From Belliella alkalica (GTDB lineage: Bacteria > Bacteroidota > Bacteroidia > Cytophagales > Cyclobacteriaceae), in NCBI RefSeq assembly GCF_022549785.1, contig NZ_JAKZGO010000013.1:57647-121646 (forward strand): a stretch of DNA of 64,000 nt. Direction: 5' to 3'. Both the position numbers and the translations under genes were made by a program. The notes under the pieces are model-generated. The model had not been told where the DNA came from. It made no database searches and saw only the letters and a list, made by a program, of their open reading frames with translations. Shown in pieces: positions 1-9,133 of this stretch (the first letter of the stretch is position 1; the number at the start of each line of letters is the position of its first letter).

Positions 1-966
1 ACGCATATTTTCAATTACTTCAACAGAACAGAAGCTATTCCGGCTCTGAAAGTATCCGAAATCAAAGCAAAAGCATTGAGATATGGAGAAAATCCGCATC
101 AAGCAGCACATTTTTATGGGGATTTGGAGGAGTTGTTCGATCAGTTGAATGGCAAGGAATTGTCTTACAATAACCTTGTGGATGTGGATGCAGCGGTAGC
201 TTTGATTGCTGAATTCAAAGAAGAGACGGCTTTTGCGATTTTGAAGCATACCAATGCTTGCGGAGTAGCACTTGCTGATTCTGTGAAAGAAGCGTATCAA
301 AAGGCTTTTGCAGCTGATACTACTTCTGCATTTGGAGGAGTATTGATTACCAACAAAAATGTTGATTTGGCAGCAGCTGAAGAAATGCATAGCCTTTTCT
401 TCGAAGTCCTGATAGCTCCTTCATTTGATGAGGATGCTTTGGCTTTGTTGAAAGGAAAGAAAAACAGAATTTTATTAAAGCAAAAAATCCAGATAGAAGG
501 CACAAAACAAATCAAAACCTTGCTCAATGGTATAATTGAGCAAGATAAAGATTTGCAAACTGAAACAAAGGCGGATTTTAAAGTTGTCACCAAAGTGTCT
601 CCTTCAGAAGAGGAGCAAGATGCATTGGTGTTCGCTGCAAAAATATGTAAGCATACCAAGTCAAACACGATTATCCTGAGCAACAGCAATCAATTATTTG
701 CATCAGGTGTTGGTCAGACCTCTCGTGTAGATGCTTTGAGGCAAGCGATTGAAAAAGCCAAATCCTTCGGGTTCGAACTGAAAGGTGCGGTAATGGCTTC
801 AGATGCTTTTTTCCCATTCCCTGACTGCGTAGAAATAGCCTCAAAAGAAGGGATTTCAGCAGTAGTTCAGCCAGGCGGATCTATTAAAGATCAGGATTCT
901 GTGGATTTCTGTGATGTACACGGCATGAGTATGGTGATGACAGGTGTGAGGCATTTCAAGCATTGA
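1..966 (+). CDS. purH: Bifunctional AICAR transformylase/IMP cyclohydrolase, 3' part
   Basis: The reading frame is open from base 1 and ends at a TGA at 964-966, so 321 residues of the C-terminal part are present and the gene begins outside the window. This is the AICAR formyltransferase domain, which performs the last formyl transfer of purine synthesis in the cytosol. Visible hallmarks are RYGENPHQ near residue 27, KHTNACGVA (the Lys-His pair of the active site), SDAFFPFPD, PGGSIKDQDS and the C-terminal end TGVRHFKH, which is typical of the family. The full protein is normally a little over 500 residues, so about 190 N-terminal residues carrying the IMP cyclohydrolase domain are missing only because of the window edge. 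A bidirectional terminator follows. Confidence 0.97.
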   Translation, partial: THIFNYFNRTEAIPALKVSEIKAKALRYGENPHQAAHFYGDLEELFDQLNGKELSYNNLVDVDAAVALIAEFKEETAFAILKHTNACGVALADSVKEAYQKAFAADTTSAFGGVLITNKNVDLAAAEEMHSLFFEVLIAPSFDEDALALLKGKKNRILLKQKIQIEGTKQIKTLLNGIIEQDKDLQTETKADFKVVTKVSPSEEEQDALVFAAKICKHTKSNTIILSNSNQLFASGVGQTSRVDALRQAIEKAKSFGFELKGAVMASDAFFPFPDCVEIASKEGISAVVQPGGSIKDQDSVDFCDVHGMSMVMTGVRHFKH

Positions 967-996
967 TTGAGCTAAAAAATAAATGTAATTGAATCA

Positions 997-1034
997 AAAA
1001 GGTCTGGACAAATTAATGTTCAGGCCTTTTGTTC
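997..1034. terminator. Bidirectional terminator between purH and the toxin gene
   Basis: A 14-bp stem with two wobble pairs (arms 997-1010 and 1017-1030) closes on a 6-base AATTAA loop. The stem is flanked by A/T runs on both sides, so it can stop purH on the plus strand and the toxin-antitoxin operon on the minus strand. The toxin stop codon (1020-1022) lies inside the right arm. Confidence 0.75.
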
Positions 1035-1358
1035 TTTATGCTCTTTGATTAAATTTCGTATTTGTTTATCGGTTATATTGTTGATTTCACCCTTAGAATA
1101 AATTGAAAAAAGCAAAACCTTATCTGAGATTACTTGGACAAAAGATAAGACTCTCGCTCCTCCAGATTTCCCTTTGTTTTTTGATCCTATTGCAATCCGT
1201 ATTTTGAAAATACCATCTCCAAGAGATGTGCCTAATTTTGGATTAGTTTCTAACTCTTTAAAAAGTTTAGCCAGTTCATTTTTTAAAGATGGGTATTTCT
1301 TTAGAAGCTTTTTTGCTTCTTTTTTGAAGTTTTCGGATAATTCAACATCAAATTTCAT
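1020..1358 (-). CDS. RelE/ParE-superfamily toxin of a type II toxin-antitoxin pair
   Basis: The 112-residue basic protein has the RelE/ParE fold pattern: an N-terminal strand (MKFDVELSENFKKEAK), two helices rich in Lys and Leu (KKYPSLKNELAKLFKEL), a short strand with NPKLGTSLGDGIFKIRIAI, and a C-terminal strand LLFSIYSKGE followed by a basic tail. Members of this superfamily are ribosome-dependent mRNases or gyrase inhibitors; which one applies here cannot be told. It is the second gene of a two-gene minus-strand unit: its start overlaps the end of the putative antitoxin by 11 bases, the usual antitoxin-first arrangement. Its tail is encoded inside the shared terminator with purH. Confidence 0.8.
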   Translation of the reverse strand: MKFDVELSENFKKEAKKLLKKYPSLKNELAKLFKELETNPKLGTSLGDGIFKIRIAIGSKNKGKSGGARVLSFVQVISDKVLLFSIYSKGEINNITDKQIRNLIKEHKEQKA

Positions 1359-1560
1359 TAAGAAAATCTTTTGCAGAAGTTAATTTAAGTTTTCCTTTTT
1401 TGTATAAAGCAATTTCCTTCAATCCTGCTTCTATATTAGCAAGAATAATTTCGTCAGAGTTTTCATCTGTCTCAATTTTTTTTACATATTCTAAATTCTT
1501 TGCCAATTCAATAAAGTGACTAAAATTTTCATCAGTTGTATAAATTGTAACTCGTTTCAT
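1348..1560 (-). CDS. Putative antitoxin of the RelE/ParE-type pair
   Basis: This 70-residue protein precedes and overlaps the toxin gene. It starts MKRVTIYTTDENFSHF and ends in a Lys-rich tail (KKGKLKLTSAKDFLNEI) that could be the toxin-binding segment. The N-terminus looks like the short beta-strand start of small Bacteroidota antitoxins, but no clear ribbon-helix-helix or HTH motif can be seen, so the antitoxin call rests on position, size and overlap. A weak minus-strand box TATCTTTA (complement of 1584-1591) lies about 24 bases upstream of the start and resembles the TAnnTTTG element. Confidence 0.65.
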   Translation of the reverse strand: MKRVTIYTTDENFSHFIELAKNLEYVKKIETDENSDEIILANIEAGLKEIALYKKGKLKLTSAKDFLNEI

Positions 1561-1791
1561 ATTTGACTAGAGATTTTTATGTCTAAAGATATACTTTTCA
1601 TTTTATTTTGGAAACATTGATCAAAATTGTTCGGTTCAAATCACAATAATAATTTATATAAATTGATTGCATATGTTATGGACTATGTTAAAAATACGTT
1701 AGATTTTAATCTAGTTTGGAATCTATATCCTAATTTGCAGGCTTATTCAATAACTTGATTTATTTGGTCCGATTTTAGGATCGTAAGCAAG

Positions 1792-3297
1792 ATGATAATT
1801 ATGAAACAAAATTCCCAACTTAAAATATATAATACCCTTTCTAGGACAAAGGAGATTTTTGAACCATTAAGTCCACCCTTTGTAGGGATGTATGTATGTG
1901 GGCCTACTGTCTATGGTGATGCTCATTTAGGACACGGAAGACCCGCAATCACTTTTGATACAGTCAACAGATACTTGACTCATCTGGGCATGAAAGTACG
2001 GTATGTCAGAAACATTACTGATGTAGGTCACTTGCAAGGTGATGCTGACGAAGGTGAAGATAAAATCGCAAAAAAAGCAAAACTCGAACAGCTGGAGCCA
2101 ATGGAAGTCGCTCAGCAATATACAGATTCATACCATAGGGATATGTTGGCTTTGAATACCATCAAGCCTAGCATAGAACCAAGAGCCACCGGACATATCC
2201 CTGAGCAGATCGCATTAGTACAGGCAATCATGCAGGAAGGACTTGCCTATGAAGTAAATGGTTCTGTGTATTTTGATGTTTTGAAATACAACGAAACGCA
2301 GAAGTATGGAAAATTGTCAGGCAGGGTATTGGAGGAGTTGATTTCGGGAAGTAGAGATCTTGATGGACAGTCTGAAAAAAGAAATGCGGTAGATTTTGCC
2401 TTGTGGAAGAATGCTGCTCCAGAACATTTGATGAAATGGGAGTCTCCTTGGGGAGTGGGATTTCCAGGTTGGCATTTGGAATGTACAGCGATGAGTTCCA
2501 AGTACCTTGGAAAGCAATTCGATATTCACGGCGGAGGAATGGATTTGATGTTTCCACATCATGAATGTGAGATTGCACAGGGAAATGCTTGCAACCATCA
2601 AGACCCAGCCAAATATTGGATGCACAACAATATGATCACGATCAATGGCCAAAAAATGGGCAAGTCTTTGGGGAACTTTATTACCCTTCAAGAGTTGTTT
2701 ACAGGTGAGCATGATCTGTTGGAACAGGCTTATAGCCCAATGACCATTCGTTACTTTATCTTGACGGCACATTACAGGTCAACCTTGGATTTCTCTAATG
2801 ATGCACTCAGAGCGGCTCAAAAAGGCTACAAAAAGATCATCAATGGATTGAGAATTGCAAAAGGTTTGGTTTTTGAAGTGGACCAAAATGAAGAAATTGA
2901 TGAAAAACAAGCTCAGCAGGTAGAGCAGATTATCACGAATGCCTACAGGGCTATGGATGATGATTTCAATACTGCACAGGCGATCGGTCATTTGTTCAAT
3001 CTTCTCAAGAAAATTAACTCCATTTATACAGGGCAATTGAATGCTTCACATTTGGGAAAGGAAGTTTTTGAGAAAATGATTAATACATTTGTTGTATTTG
3101 TCGAAGAGATATTGGGTCTTAAAGAAGAAAAGCCAGATCATCAAGAAGGCTTGCTAAACGTGTTGCTAAAAATTTATGCTGACGCGAAATTGGCGAAGAA
3201 TTATAGTAAAGTTGACGAGATAAGAGGTGCATTAAAAGAAATGGGGATTATTGTCAAAGACATGAAAGATAAAATAGACTGGGCTTATGAAGAGTAA
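1792..3297 (+). CDS. cysS: Cysteinyl-tRNA synthetase
   Basis: This class I aminoacyl-tRNA synthetase charges tRNA-Cys in the cytosol. The 501-residue length is slightly above the usual 460-490. It carries the [15 protein letters not shown] block (zinc ligand Cys36, HIGH-type motif HLGH at 45-48), [10 protein letters not shown] (second Cys ligand) with [17 protein letters not shown] (His/Glu ligands), and the second catalytic motif as KMGKS at 288-292, where KMSKS is the textbook form. The start could be 1792 or the in-frame ATG at 1801; the first is kept but neither has a Shine-Dalgarno. The 3' end overlaps the next gene by 11 bases, so the two are probably co-transcribed. Confidence 0.96.
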   Translation: MIIMKQNSQLKIYNTLSRTKEIFEPLSPPFVGMYVCGPTVYGDAHLGHGRPAITFDTVNRYLTHLGMKVRYVRNITDVGHLQGDADEGEDKIAKKAKLEQLEPMEVAQQYTDSYHRDMLALNTIKPSIEPRATGHIPEQIALVQAIMQEGLAYEVNGSVYFDVLKYNETQKYGKLSGRVLEELISGSRDLDGQSEKRNAVDFALWKNAAPEHLMKWESPWGVGFPGWHLECTAMSSKYLGKQFDIHGGGMDLMFPHHECEIAQGNACNHQDPAKYWMHNNMITINGQKMGKSLGNFITLQELFTGEHDLLEQAYSPMTIRYFILTAHYRSTLDFSNDALRAAQKGYKKIINGLRIAKGLVFEVDQNEEIDEKQAQQVEQIITNAYRAMDDDFNTAQAIGHLFNLLKKINSIYTGQLNASHLGKEVFEKMINTFVVFVEEILGLKEEKPDHQEGLLNVLLKIYADAKLAKNYSKVDEIRGALKEMGIIVKDMKDKIDWAYEE

Positions 3298-4267
3298 AAT
3301 ATTGTTCGTCCTATTTCTGGTCGTAACTGTATGGGCATGTGACTCGAAGACAACTTCGAAACAAGAAGCCGAACAAAATGTCTATAAAGATGTTCCTGAA
3401 TTCAATGCAGACTCAGCGTTTTATTATATTCAAAAGCAGGTTGATTTTGGACCTAGAGTCCCAATGACTTCTAGCCATGAGCAGACAAAAGAATGGATAA
3501 TATCAAAATTTGAAGAGTTTGGATTGGATGTGCAAACACAGGAATTCCAAGCAAAAACATATGATGGACTTACTTGGGATTTGACAAATATCATAGCCTC
3601 GTATAATCCAACTGCTCAAAAGAGAATCATGATTTCGGCACATTGGGACACACGAAGAATTGCAGATAAAGATACGCAGAGAATAGACGAACCAATAGAC
3701 GGAGCGAATGACGGTGGGTCAGGTGTTGGAGTAGCATTAGAGTTGGCTAGAATTTTATCTACTTCTGAATTGAAAGCCGATGTAGGAGTGGATTTTATTC
3801 TATTTGATGGAGAAGATGATGGCGAACCTGAGCATGCTACTAGGAGAGATAATTCTCAGATTTGGTGGTGTCTAGGGTCACAATATTGGTCTAAATCTCC
3901 ACATCAAAGTGGTTACAAAGCCTATTATGGGATCCTTCTGGATATGGTAGGTGGAAAAGGAGCTAGATTCTATAGAGAGGGATATTCTATGTACTTTGCA
4001 AGAAACATAGTCAACAAGGTATGGAATTATGGAATAGAATTGGGATATTCGGACTACTTCATCCTCAAAGATGCAGGAGAAATCACTGACGACCATTACT
4101 TTGTCAATAAAAATGCTGGGATACCGATGATTGATATTATTGAGTTCTCTCCTGAAATAGGTTTTGGGAGGTATCATCATACGCATGATGACAATATGGA
4201 TTTGATAGACAGAAGGACTTTGAAGGCTGTTGGACATACTGTCTTATTTACAATTTATCAGGAGTAA
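3287..4267 (+). CDS. M28-family lipoprotein, glutaminyl-peptide cyclotransferase-like
   Basis: A 326-residue lipoprotein: hydrophobic signal ending in VWAC with Cys18 as the lipidation site, so it sits in the envelope. The rest is a single zinc-dependent M28 domain. Ligands visible by motif are Asp142 in [11 protein letters not shown], Glu176 in FDGEDDGE and His298 in HTHDD, with HWDTR (119-123) before them. A single-metal arrangement, the [10 protein letters not shown] segment and similarity in layout to bacterial type II glutaminyl cyclases favour N-terminal pyroglutamate formation on exported proteins over aminopeptidase activity; this is inference. Exported Bacteroidota proteins often expose Gln after signal-peptide cleavage, which gives such an enzyme many substrates. 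It overlaps cysS by 11 bases. Confidence 0.82.
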   Translation: MKSKILFVLFLVVTVWACDSKTTSKQEAEQNVYKDVPEFNADSAFYYIQKQVDFGPRVPMTSSHEQTKEWIISKFEEFGLDVQTQEFQAKTYDGLTWDLTNIIASYNPTAQKRIMISAHWDTRRIADKDTQRIDEPIDGANDGGSGVGVALELARILSTSELKADVGVDFILFDGEDDGEPEHATRRDNSQIWWCLGSQYWSKSPHQSGYKAYYGILLDMVGGKGARFYREGYSMYFARNIVNKVWNYGIELGYSDYFILKDAGEITDDHYFVNKNAGIPMIDIIEFSPEIGFGRYHHTHDDNMDLIDRRTLKAVGHTVLFTIYQE

Positions 4268-4286
4268 TTTAACTAAACTATAGTCA

Positions 4287-5309
4287 ATGAAAAGAGGCCA
4301 TCAGGTAACCATGAAGGAGATTGCCAAGAAGCTCAATGTTTCTGTCTCCACAGTTTCCAGGGCATTGAAAGACTCCCCAGAGCTGCATCCAGATACAAAA
4401 AAACGTATTGTGGAAATGGCCAAAAGTATGAATTACCAACCAAACTTATTGGCCCAAAGTTTAAGGATTAGTAGGAGTAAAGTCCTTGGTGTCATCGTGC
4501 CAGAGTTGACCTCTCACTTTTTTTCCAGTAATATTTCCGGAATTCAAGATACAGCATATAAAAGAGGGTATAATGTGATGATTTGTCAATCAAATGAATC
4601 ATATGTACAAGAAATCTCTAATATTAGAGTATTGGTAGCTAGTCAGGTAGATGGCTTATTGATTTCTCTAAGCAGAGAAACCAAGAGTTACCAGCATTTG
4701 CAAGATCTTTACGATCGCGAGATTCCATTTATCATGTTTGATCGTGTCACTGAAGAGATTCCTGTTTCGAGAGTCACTGTTGATGATGCGCATGGAGCAT
4801 ATCAAGTGACCCATCATTTGTTGGAGCAGGGCTGCCGCAAAATCGCGTTTATTTCTGGTCCGCAAGACTTATATATTAGTAAAAAAAGAAAGGAGGGGTA
4901 TCTGAAGGCTTTGTCAGAATATGGGATTTCAGAGAAAGAAAGTCGTGTATATGTATCTGATCTTAATCAAGAGTCAAATAGACAGATTGCTTATAAGATT
5001 TTGGAAGAAGAGGATAGAGCGGATGCTATTTTCGCCATGATAGACCCTGTTGCTGTAGATGTGATGTTGATTTTAAAAGAAAAAGGAATCAAAATTCCTC
5101 AGGAGATAGCGTTGGCTGGATTTACCAACAATCCAACCTCTGCAGTAGTAGAGCCTTCCCTGACTACTGTTTCCCAACCAGGATATGAAATGGGACAGAT
5201 TGCTGCAAATCATCTTTTGGACCAGTTAGATGACATAGTCTCTGAAGAGCCTAAGTCTTTTGTACTTGGGACGACCTTGATCGCGAGAAATTCAACCTTG
5301 AAAAAATAA
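4287..5309 (+). CDS. LacI/GalR-family transcriptional regulator
   Basis: The 340-residue protein has an N-terminal LacI helix-turn-helix (VTMKEIAKKLNVSVSTVSRALKDSP, about residues 7-31) and hinge (MNYQPNLLAQSLR), followed by a periplasmic-binding-protein-like sensor domain with the family pattern GVIVPELTSHFFSS, DGLLISLSRET, PFIMFDR and SLTTVSQP. The start at 4287 (MKRGHQVT) is preferred over the ATG at 4311 because it keeps the residues before helix 1 usual for Bacteroidota members. It lies just upstream of galM and galK in the same direction, so it probably responds to galactose or a derivative, though a terminator-like hairpin separates it from galM. The operator was not identified. Confidence 0.9.
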   Translation: MKRGHQVTMKEIAKKLNVSVSTVSRALKDSPELHPDTKKRIVEMAKSMNYQPNLLAQSLRISRSKVLGVIVPELTSHFFSSNISGIQDTAYKRGYNVMICQSNESYVQEISNIRVLVASQVDGLLISLSRETKSYQHLQDLYDREIPFIMFDRVTEEIPVSRVTVDDAHGAYQVTHHLLEQGCRKIAFISGPQDLYISKKRKEGYLKALSEYGISEKESRVYVSDLNQESNRQIAYKILEEEDRADAIFAMIDPVAVDVMLILKEKGIKIPQEIALAGFTNNPTSAVVEPSLTTVSQPGYEMGQIAANHLLDQLDDIVSEEPKSFVLGTTLIARNSTLKK

Positions 5310-5335
5310 AAAATCAAGATTATGAAGTCTTTTTG

Positions 5336-5408
5336 AGGCTGAAAATCAATAATTATCAATCAATTTGCTTTAGAATTGGGTAATTAGATTTTCAGCCTTT
5401 ATTTTTAT
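5336..5408 (+). terminator. Long hairpin with T-rich tail between lacI-type gene and galM
   Basis: A perfect 12-bp stem (AGGCTGAAAATC at 5336-5347 with GATTTTCAGCCT at 5387-5398) is followed by TTATTTTTAT. The 39-base loop is itself partly self-complementary (TAATTA and AATT blocks). It can end the regulator transcript or act as an attenuator or operator region for galM, whose start is 23 bases further on. Confidence 0.6.
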
Positions 5409-5430
5409 CCTCCAAACCTATTAAACAATA

Positions 5431-6504
5431 ATGCTTATCAAACCTGCAATCACTGCCCAACCATTTGGAAAGACTCTGAATGGTGAAGATGTAAATCTTT
5501 ATACACTTGAAATCCCTGGGGTAATAAAAGCTTCAATCATGGATTATGGAGCTACCCTTACTCATCTATTCATTCCTGATAGAAATGGAAAGATGGCCGA
5601 TATCGTACTCGGTTTCGATGATTTTGATGGTTATCAGAAAAAAGAGTATCTAGAAAACTATTGCTATATAGGGTCTACAGTAGGTAGAATAGGAGGGAGG
5701 ATAAAGGGAAATCAATTTGTATTGGATGGTAAAAAATATCTACTCGAGCCAAATAATGGAAAAGTTCATCTGCATGGAGGTAAGGAAGGCTGGGACAGGA
5801 AATTATGGGAAGCAGAGCCATTCAATAAAGAAGATTCATTTGGTGTGGCGTTTACTTTGTTTAGTCCGGATGGTGAAGGTGGTTATCCTGGCGCAATTGA
5901 CTTCAAAGTGACATATTTGATCAATCCTAATGGGGAGCTCACAATTGAATATCATGGAATCTCTGATAAAACTACTATTCTCAATCCTACAAATCACTCC
6001 TATTTTAATTTGAGTGGGGACTTTTCCAGCAGTATTTTGGATCATGATTTGCAGATAGTGGCAAATAATTTTCTTCCAATGGATGAAAATAGTTTGCCTA
6101 CAGGGGAATTGAAAAATGTTAGGGACACCCCTTTTGATTTTGTGGAAGGAAAAAAAATTGGTAAAGCAATAGATCGGGAAAACGAACAAATCAAGTATGG
6201 CAATGGAATAGACCATTCGTTTGTATTTGATATACAAGAGAAATGTGCAAAATTATATGATCCAAAAAGTGGGAGATTATTGGAGCTGTCCACCACTGAG
6301 CCGGGAGTTCAAGTATACACTTCTAATTATTTGGATGGTTCTATATTTGGAAAAGATGGAGTAGCTTACAATCAACATTGTGCTATCTGCTTGGAAACAC
6401 AGCATTTTCCCGACAGCATCAACCAAGAAAGCTTTCCTTCTGTTGTATTAAAGCAAGGAGAAATCTTTCATTCCACATCTACTTTTAAGTTTTCCGCCCA
6501 ATAA
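5431..6504 (+). CDS. galM: Aldose 1-epimerase (mutarotase)
   Basis: GalM interconverts alpha- and beta-galactose so that galactokinase receives the alpha form. The 357-residue protein contains the family landmarks in order: SIMDYGATLTHLFIPDRNG, GSTVGRIGGRI, the catalytic His region VHLHGGKEGWDRKLW, NPTNHSYFNLSG (second His), and the catalytic Glu region ICLETQHFPDSIN near the C-terminus. There is no signal peptide, so it is cytosolic. It is separated from galK by only 11 bases and both are likely one transcript under the upstream LacI-type regulator. Confidence 0.95.
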   Translation: MLIKPAITAQPFGKTLNGEDVNLYTLEIPGVIKASIMDYGATLTHLFIPDRNGKMADIVLGFDDFDGYQKKEYLENYCYIGSTVGRIGGRIKGNQFVLDGKKYLLEPNNGKVHLHGGKEGWDRKLWEAEPFNKEDSFGVAFTLFSPDGEGGYPGAIDFKVTYLINPNGELTIEYHGISDKTTILNPTNHSYFNLSGDFSSSILDHDLQIVANNFLPMDENSLPTGELKNVRDTPFDFVEGKKIGKAIDRENEQIKYGNGIDHSFVFDIQEKCAKLYDPKSGRLLELSTTEPGVQVYTSNYLDGSIFGKDGVAYNQHCAICLETQHFPDSINQESFPSVVLKQGEIFHSTSTFKFSAQ

Positions 6505-6515
6505 ATCGATCAATT

Positions 6516-7655
6516 ATGCATCAATCAATCAAAAACACTTTTATAGAATTGTTTAACCAAGAGCCATTACTTGTTTACTCACCAGGAAGAATCAATTTGA
6601 TCGGAGAGCACACAGATTATAATGGTGGTTATGTATTGCCAGCAGCTATTGACAAAAAAATGGTCGTAGCAATAGCAGAAAATGATACCAAAAAGGGAAG
6701 GGTTTACTCTGTAGATTTGGAGGAAGAGTATTCGTTCGATATAGATTCTTTTCCCCCAAAAAAAGGACATTGGGCGACATATATTATGGGTGTGGTATCA
6801 CAACTGCAACAAGCAGGGTATGTTGTCAAAGGCTTTGATATGGTGTTTGGTGGGGATATTCCTGTAGGAGCTGGCTTATCCTCTTCTGCAGCACTAGAAT
6901 GTGCAGTTGGTTTTGCATTGTCGGAACTGTTTGGGTTAGGGATTTCTAAAAGGTCTATCGTACATTATGCCCAAAAAGCAGAGCATACGTTTGCTGGTGT
7001 GCAATGTGGAATTATGGATCAGTTTGCTTCTGTGATGGGGAAAAAGGACCATGCGATTCGTTTGGACTGTAGAACTTTGGATTTTGATTATTTTCCGATT
7101 GATTTGGGGAAATATAAAATCTTGCTTATAGATACCCAAGTGAAACACTCACTCGCTGATAGCGCTTACAATAAGAGGAGATTGGAATGTGAAGAAGGTG
7201 TGAATGCTGCGCAAAAAATTCAAGCTGATGTTCAAGATTTGAGAGATATAAGTTTAGACTTATTGGATCAATTGAGTTTGTCTGAGACTGTATATAAGAG
7301 ATGTCGCTTTGTTGTCGAAGAAAATCAAAGGGTATTGGATTCTTGTGAGTTTCTTTCAAAAGGGGATTTGGATGGCTTTGGAAAAAAAGTCTATCAATCT
7401 CATGACGGTTTGAGTAAACTTTATGAGGTAAGTTGTGAAGAACTGGATTTTTTGGTCGACTTTACTAGAAAGATCCCAGAAGTATTGGGAAGTAGGATGA
7501 TGGGAGGTGGATTTGGAGGGTGTACGATTAACATTGTACACGAGGATTTTGTCGCGCAGCTTCAAGCCGAAGTTGTAGAAGCTTATCAGGAGAAATTCAA
7601 TAAATCACCCAAATTCTTTATAGTCTCTCCTGAACAAGGTACTGGATTACTCTAA
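6516..7655 (+). CDS. galK: Galactokinase
   Basis: GHMP-family kinase that makes galactose 1-phosphate, the entry step of the Leloir pathway. The 379-residue protein has the galactokinase signature GRINLIGEHTDYNGGYVLPA (about 26-45), the GHMP ATP-binding loop PVGAGLSSSAALE (about 116-128) and the C-terminal GSRMMGGGFGGCTI. The start ATG at 6516 follows galM closely. No galT (uridylyltransferase) or sugar permease is present next to the pair; the downstream step must be encoded elsewhere. Confidence 0.96.
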   Translation: MHQSIKNTFIELFNQEPLLVYSPGRINLIGEHTDYNGGYVLPAAIDKKMVVAIAENDTKKGRVYSVDLEEEYSFDIDSFPPKKGHWATYIMGVVSQLQQAGYVVKGFDMVFGGDIPVGAGLSSSAALECAVGFALSELFGLGISKRSIVHYAQKAEHTFAGVQCGIMDQFASVMGKKDHAIRLDCRTLDFDYFPIDLGKYKILLIDTQVKHSLADSAYNKRRLECEEGVNAAQKIQADVQDLRDISLDLLDQLSLSETVYKRCRFVVEENQRVLDSCEFLSKGDLDGFGKKVYQSHDGLSKLYEVSCEELDFLVDFTRKIPEVLGSRMMGGGFGGCTINIVHEDFVAQLQAEVVEAYQEKFNKSPKFFIVSPEQGTGLL

Positions 7656-7902
7656 ATGAAAAGTGATTTGTTGAGATAAAAATCTTGGGGAAAGTATCAA
7701 TTGTTAATTGATTCAAAAGCTATGATGTGATTGTCTGCAATGAGATCTGTAGGTAAATATACCAATCATAACTATGCGAATAATCCTCTTCTTCTACAGT
7801 ATTTCGGCCACAGTTGATTGAAGTGAACTTCAAAAATATTATATATGGCTACTGGTGTAAAAGCCGGATATATATAGTCTAAGATTTATCATTTAAAAAT
7901 TG
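7656..7902. other. Intergenic region after galK
   Basis: About 250 bases without a credible gene. It holds a small imperfect inverted repeat (ATCAATTG / TTAATTGAT near 7698-7715) and a stretch around 7724-7752 that resembles the degenerate heptamer tracts seen elsewhere in the window (it shares GATTGTCTGC with 48354-48363). Nothing else is recognised. Confidence 0.5.
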
Positions 7903-7945
7903 AAAAGGCTGTCCTGAACTTGAAGTTTTGGACAGCCTTTTTTTA
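7903..7945. terminator. Terminator between galK and the minus-strand barrel gene
   Basis: A 12-bp perfect stem AAAAGGCTGTCC (7903-7914) / GGACAGCCTTTT (7930-7941) with a 15-base loop and T-run on the plus strand. It starts 12 bases beyond the stop codon of the minus-strand gene at 7956, so it can serve both directions. Confidence 0.75.
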
Positions 7946-7955
7946 GTGATTTATT

Positions 7956-8540
7956 TTAGAATAATCTAAAACCGGCAGATAACACAAGTTGATTTTGTCT
8001 CTGGTCTGTCTGAAACCCCGCCACACTACTGGCTATTTTCCCTAAAGAACTCTCGTATTTGGCGTCCAATATTAGATTACCTATATCCAAACCTATCCCT
8101 GCCTGATATCCAATAGTAGAGCTTCTATAGTCTATGTTTTGTGTTGCTGCTATAGGGTTTTCTCCAAAGTTTTGGTCAAGTATAATACTCGCAATTGGTC
8201 CCGCTTGGATCCTAAAAAATTTAGCGAGTTTGAATCCAACCATCATTGGGATGTCTAATCTATTGAAGTTTGTTTCTACGGTAGCATTGTTGTTTTCATC
8301 AATTATAAACCCACCAGTATTTGTGTAAAGAAACTCAGGCTGAACAAATATTGATGCGCCGCCCATTCTTATAAAAGCTCCCACATGATAGCCTAATTTA
8401 TCATCTCCAGATTGGAATCCATCTCCATTTACTTTTATGGTAGATTGAGAAACTCCAAATTTCGGGCCTATAGAAAATTCTTGAGCATGAAGTGAATTCA
8501 CCAACAAGAAAGTAGTCAGTAGCAGAATGAGATTTTTCAT
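7956..8540 (-). CDS. Secreted outer-membrane beta-barrel protein (porin-family, PorT-like)
   Basis: The 194-residue protein has a cleavable signal peptide (MKNLILLLTTFLLVNSLHA, cleavage before QEFSIGPKFG) followed by alternating-residue beta strands with glycine-rich turns and a C-terminal aromatic strand ending LSAGFRLF. This is the pattern of the small eight-stranded barrel family common in Bacteroidota. The specific role is not known. It stands alone with its own terminator. Confidence 0.75.
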   Translation of the reverse strand: MKNLILLLTTFLLVNSLHAQEFSIGPKFGVSQSTIKVNGDGFQSGDDKLGYHVGAFIRMGGASIFVQPEFLYTNTGGFIIDENNNATVETNFNRLDIPMMVGFKLAKFFRIQAGPIASIILDQNFGENPIAATQNIDYRSSTIGYQAGIGLDIGNLILDAKYESSLGKIASSVAGFQTDQRQNQLVLSAGFRLF

Positions 8541-8615
8541 AGGACAATTGTTTAATAAAATGACAACCTCTTATCTACAAAATAAAAGGATTGTTAGATA
8601 GTGATAACGTGCTGT

Positions 8616-9005
8616 TCAGTCAGAATAGTTTAATTGGTTCAAATTGTTCTCTACAAATTTACAAGCTATGTTGTATAAATCTACATAATTCATTGGTTTG
8701 GCAAGTAACTTGTCAAAAGTTATGGGATTTATTTTTCTGAAATATTCAATATCGCCTGCTGTGAAACCAATTATTGGAATCTTGCTAATTACATCATTTA
8801 ATTTTATTTCAGCCAATAGTTCAATTCCATCCATCTCTGGCATCATGATATCAGTAATCACAATATCGAAGTCCTTTTCATTTACAAGTATTGAAAGAGC
8901 TTCCAGTCCATTATTGGCTGTCAGAACCACGTTATTTTTTTTCTCGAACAACTTTTGTAATATAAATCTATTTACGGCATCATCATCAACAATGAGGACT
9001 TTCAT
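8616..9005 (-). CDS. Single-domain response regulator (CheY-like receiver)
   Basis: A stand-alone 129-residue receiver domain. Using the start MKVLIVDDD at 9005, the acidic pair is Asp7/Asp8, the phosphoacceptor is Asp52 in VITDIMMPEMDG, the switch Thr is Thr82 in GFTAGD and the conserved Lys is Lys103 in LLAKP. An in-frame start 33 bases upstream (9038) exists, but would add eleven residues before the first strand that the family lacks. No histidine kinase or output-domain gene is adjacent, so it probably receives phosphate from a hybrid kinase elsewhere. Confidence 0.88.
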   Translation of the reverse strand: MKVLIVDDDAVNRFILQKLFEKKNNVVLTANNGLEALSILVNEKDFDIVITDIMMPEMDGIELLAEIKLNDVISKIPIIGFTAGDIEYFRKINPITFDKLLAKPMNYVDLYNIACKFVENNLNQLNYSD

Positions 9006-9074
9006 AATACATATCTGGGTGACTGCTCCTAAGATCAATAAAAATTATTTAAAAAACATATGTTTATATATAAA

Positions 9075-9113
9075 AATAAAGCGGGCATTCTGAAATTTTC
9101 AAAATGCCCGCTT
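9075..9113 (-). terminator. Terminator of the NSS transporter gene
   Basis: Stem AAGCGGGCATT (9079-9089) / AATGCCCGCTT (9103-9113), 11 bp, loop 13 bases. On the minus strand it is followed by TTATTTTTATA, and it lies 20 bases beyond the transporter stop codon. Confidence 0.75.
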
Positions 9114-9133
9114 GAACTTAGATTAATGTTGAA

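Noticed and set aside
2228..2772. Open frames on the minus strand inside cysS
   Set aside because: They overlap the conserved cysS coding sequence, have no family features and are the usual shadows of a long gene.
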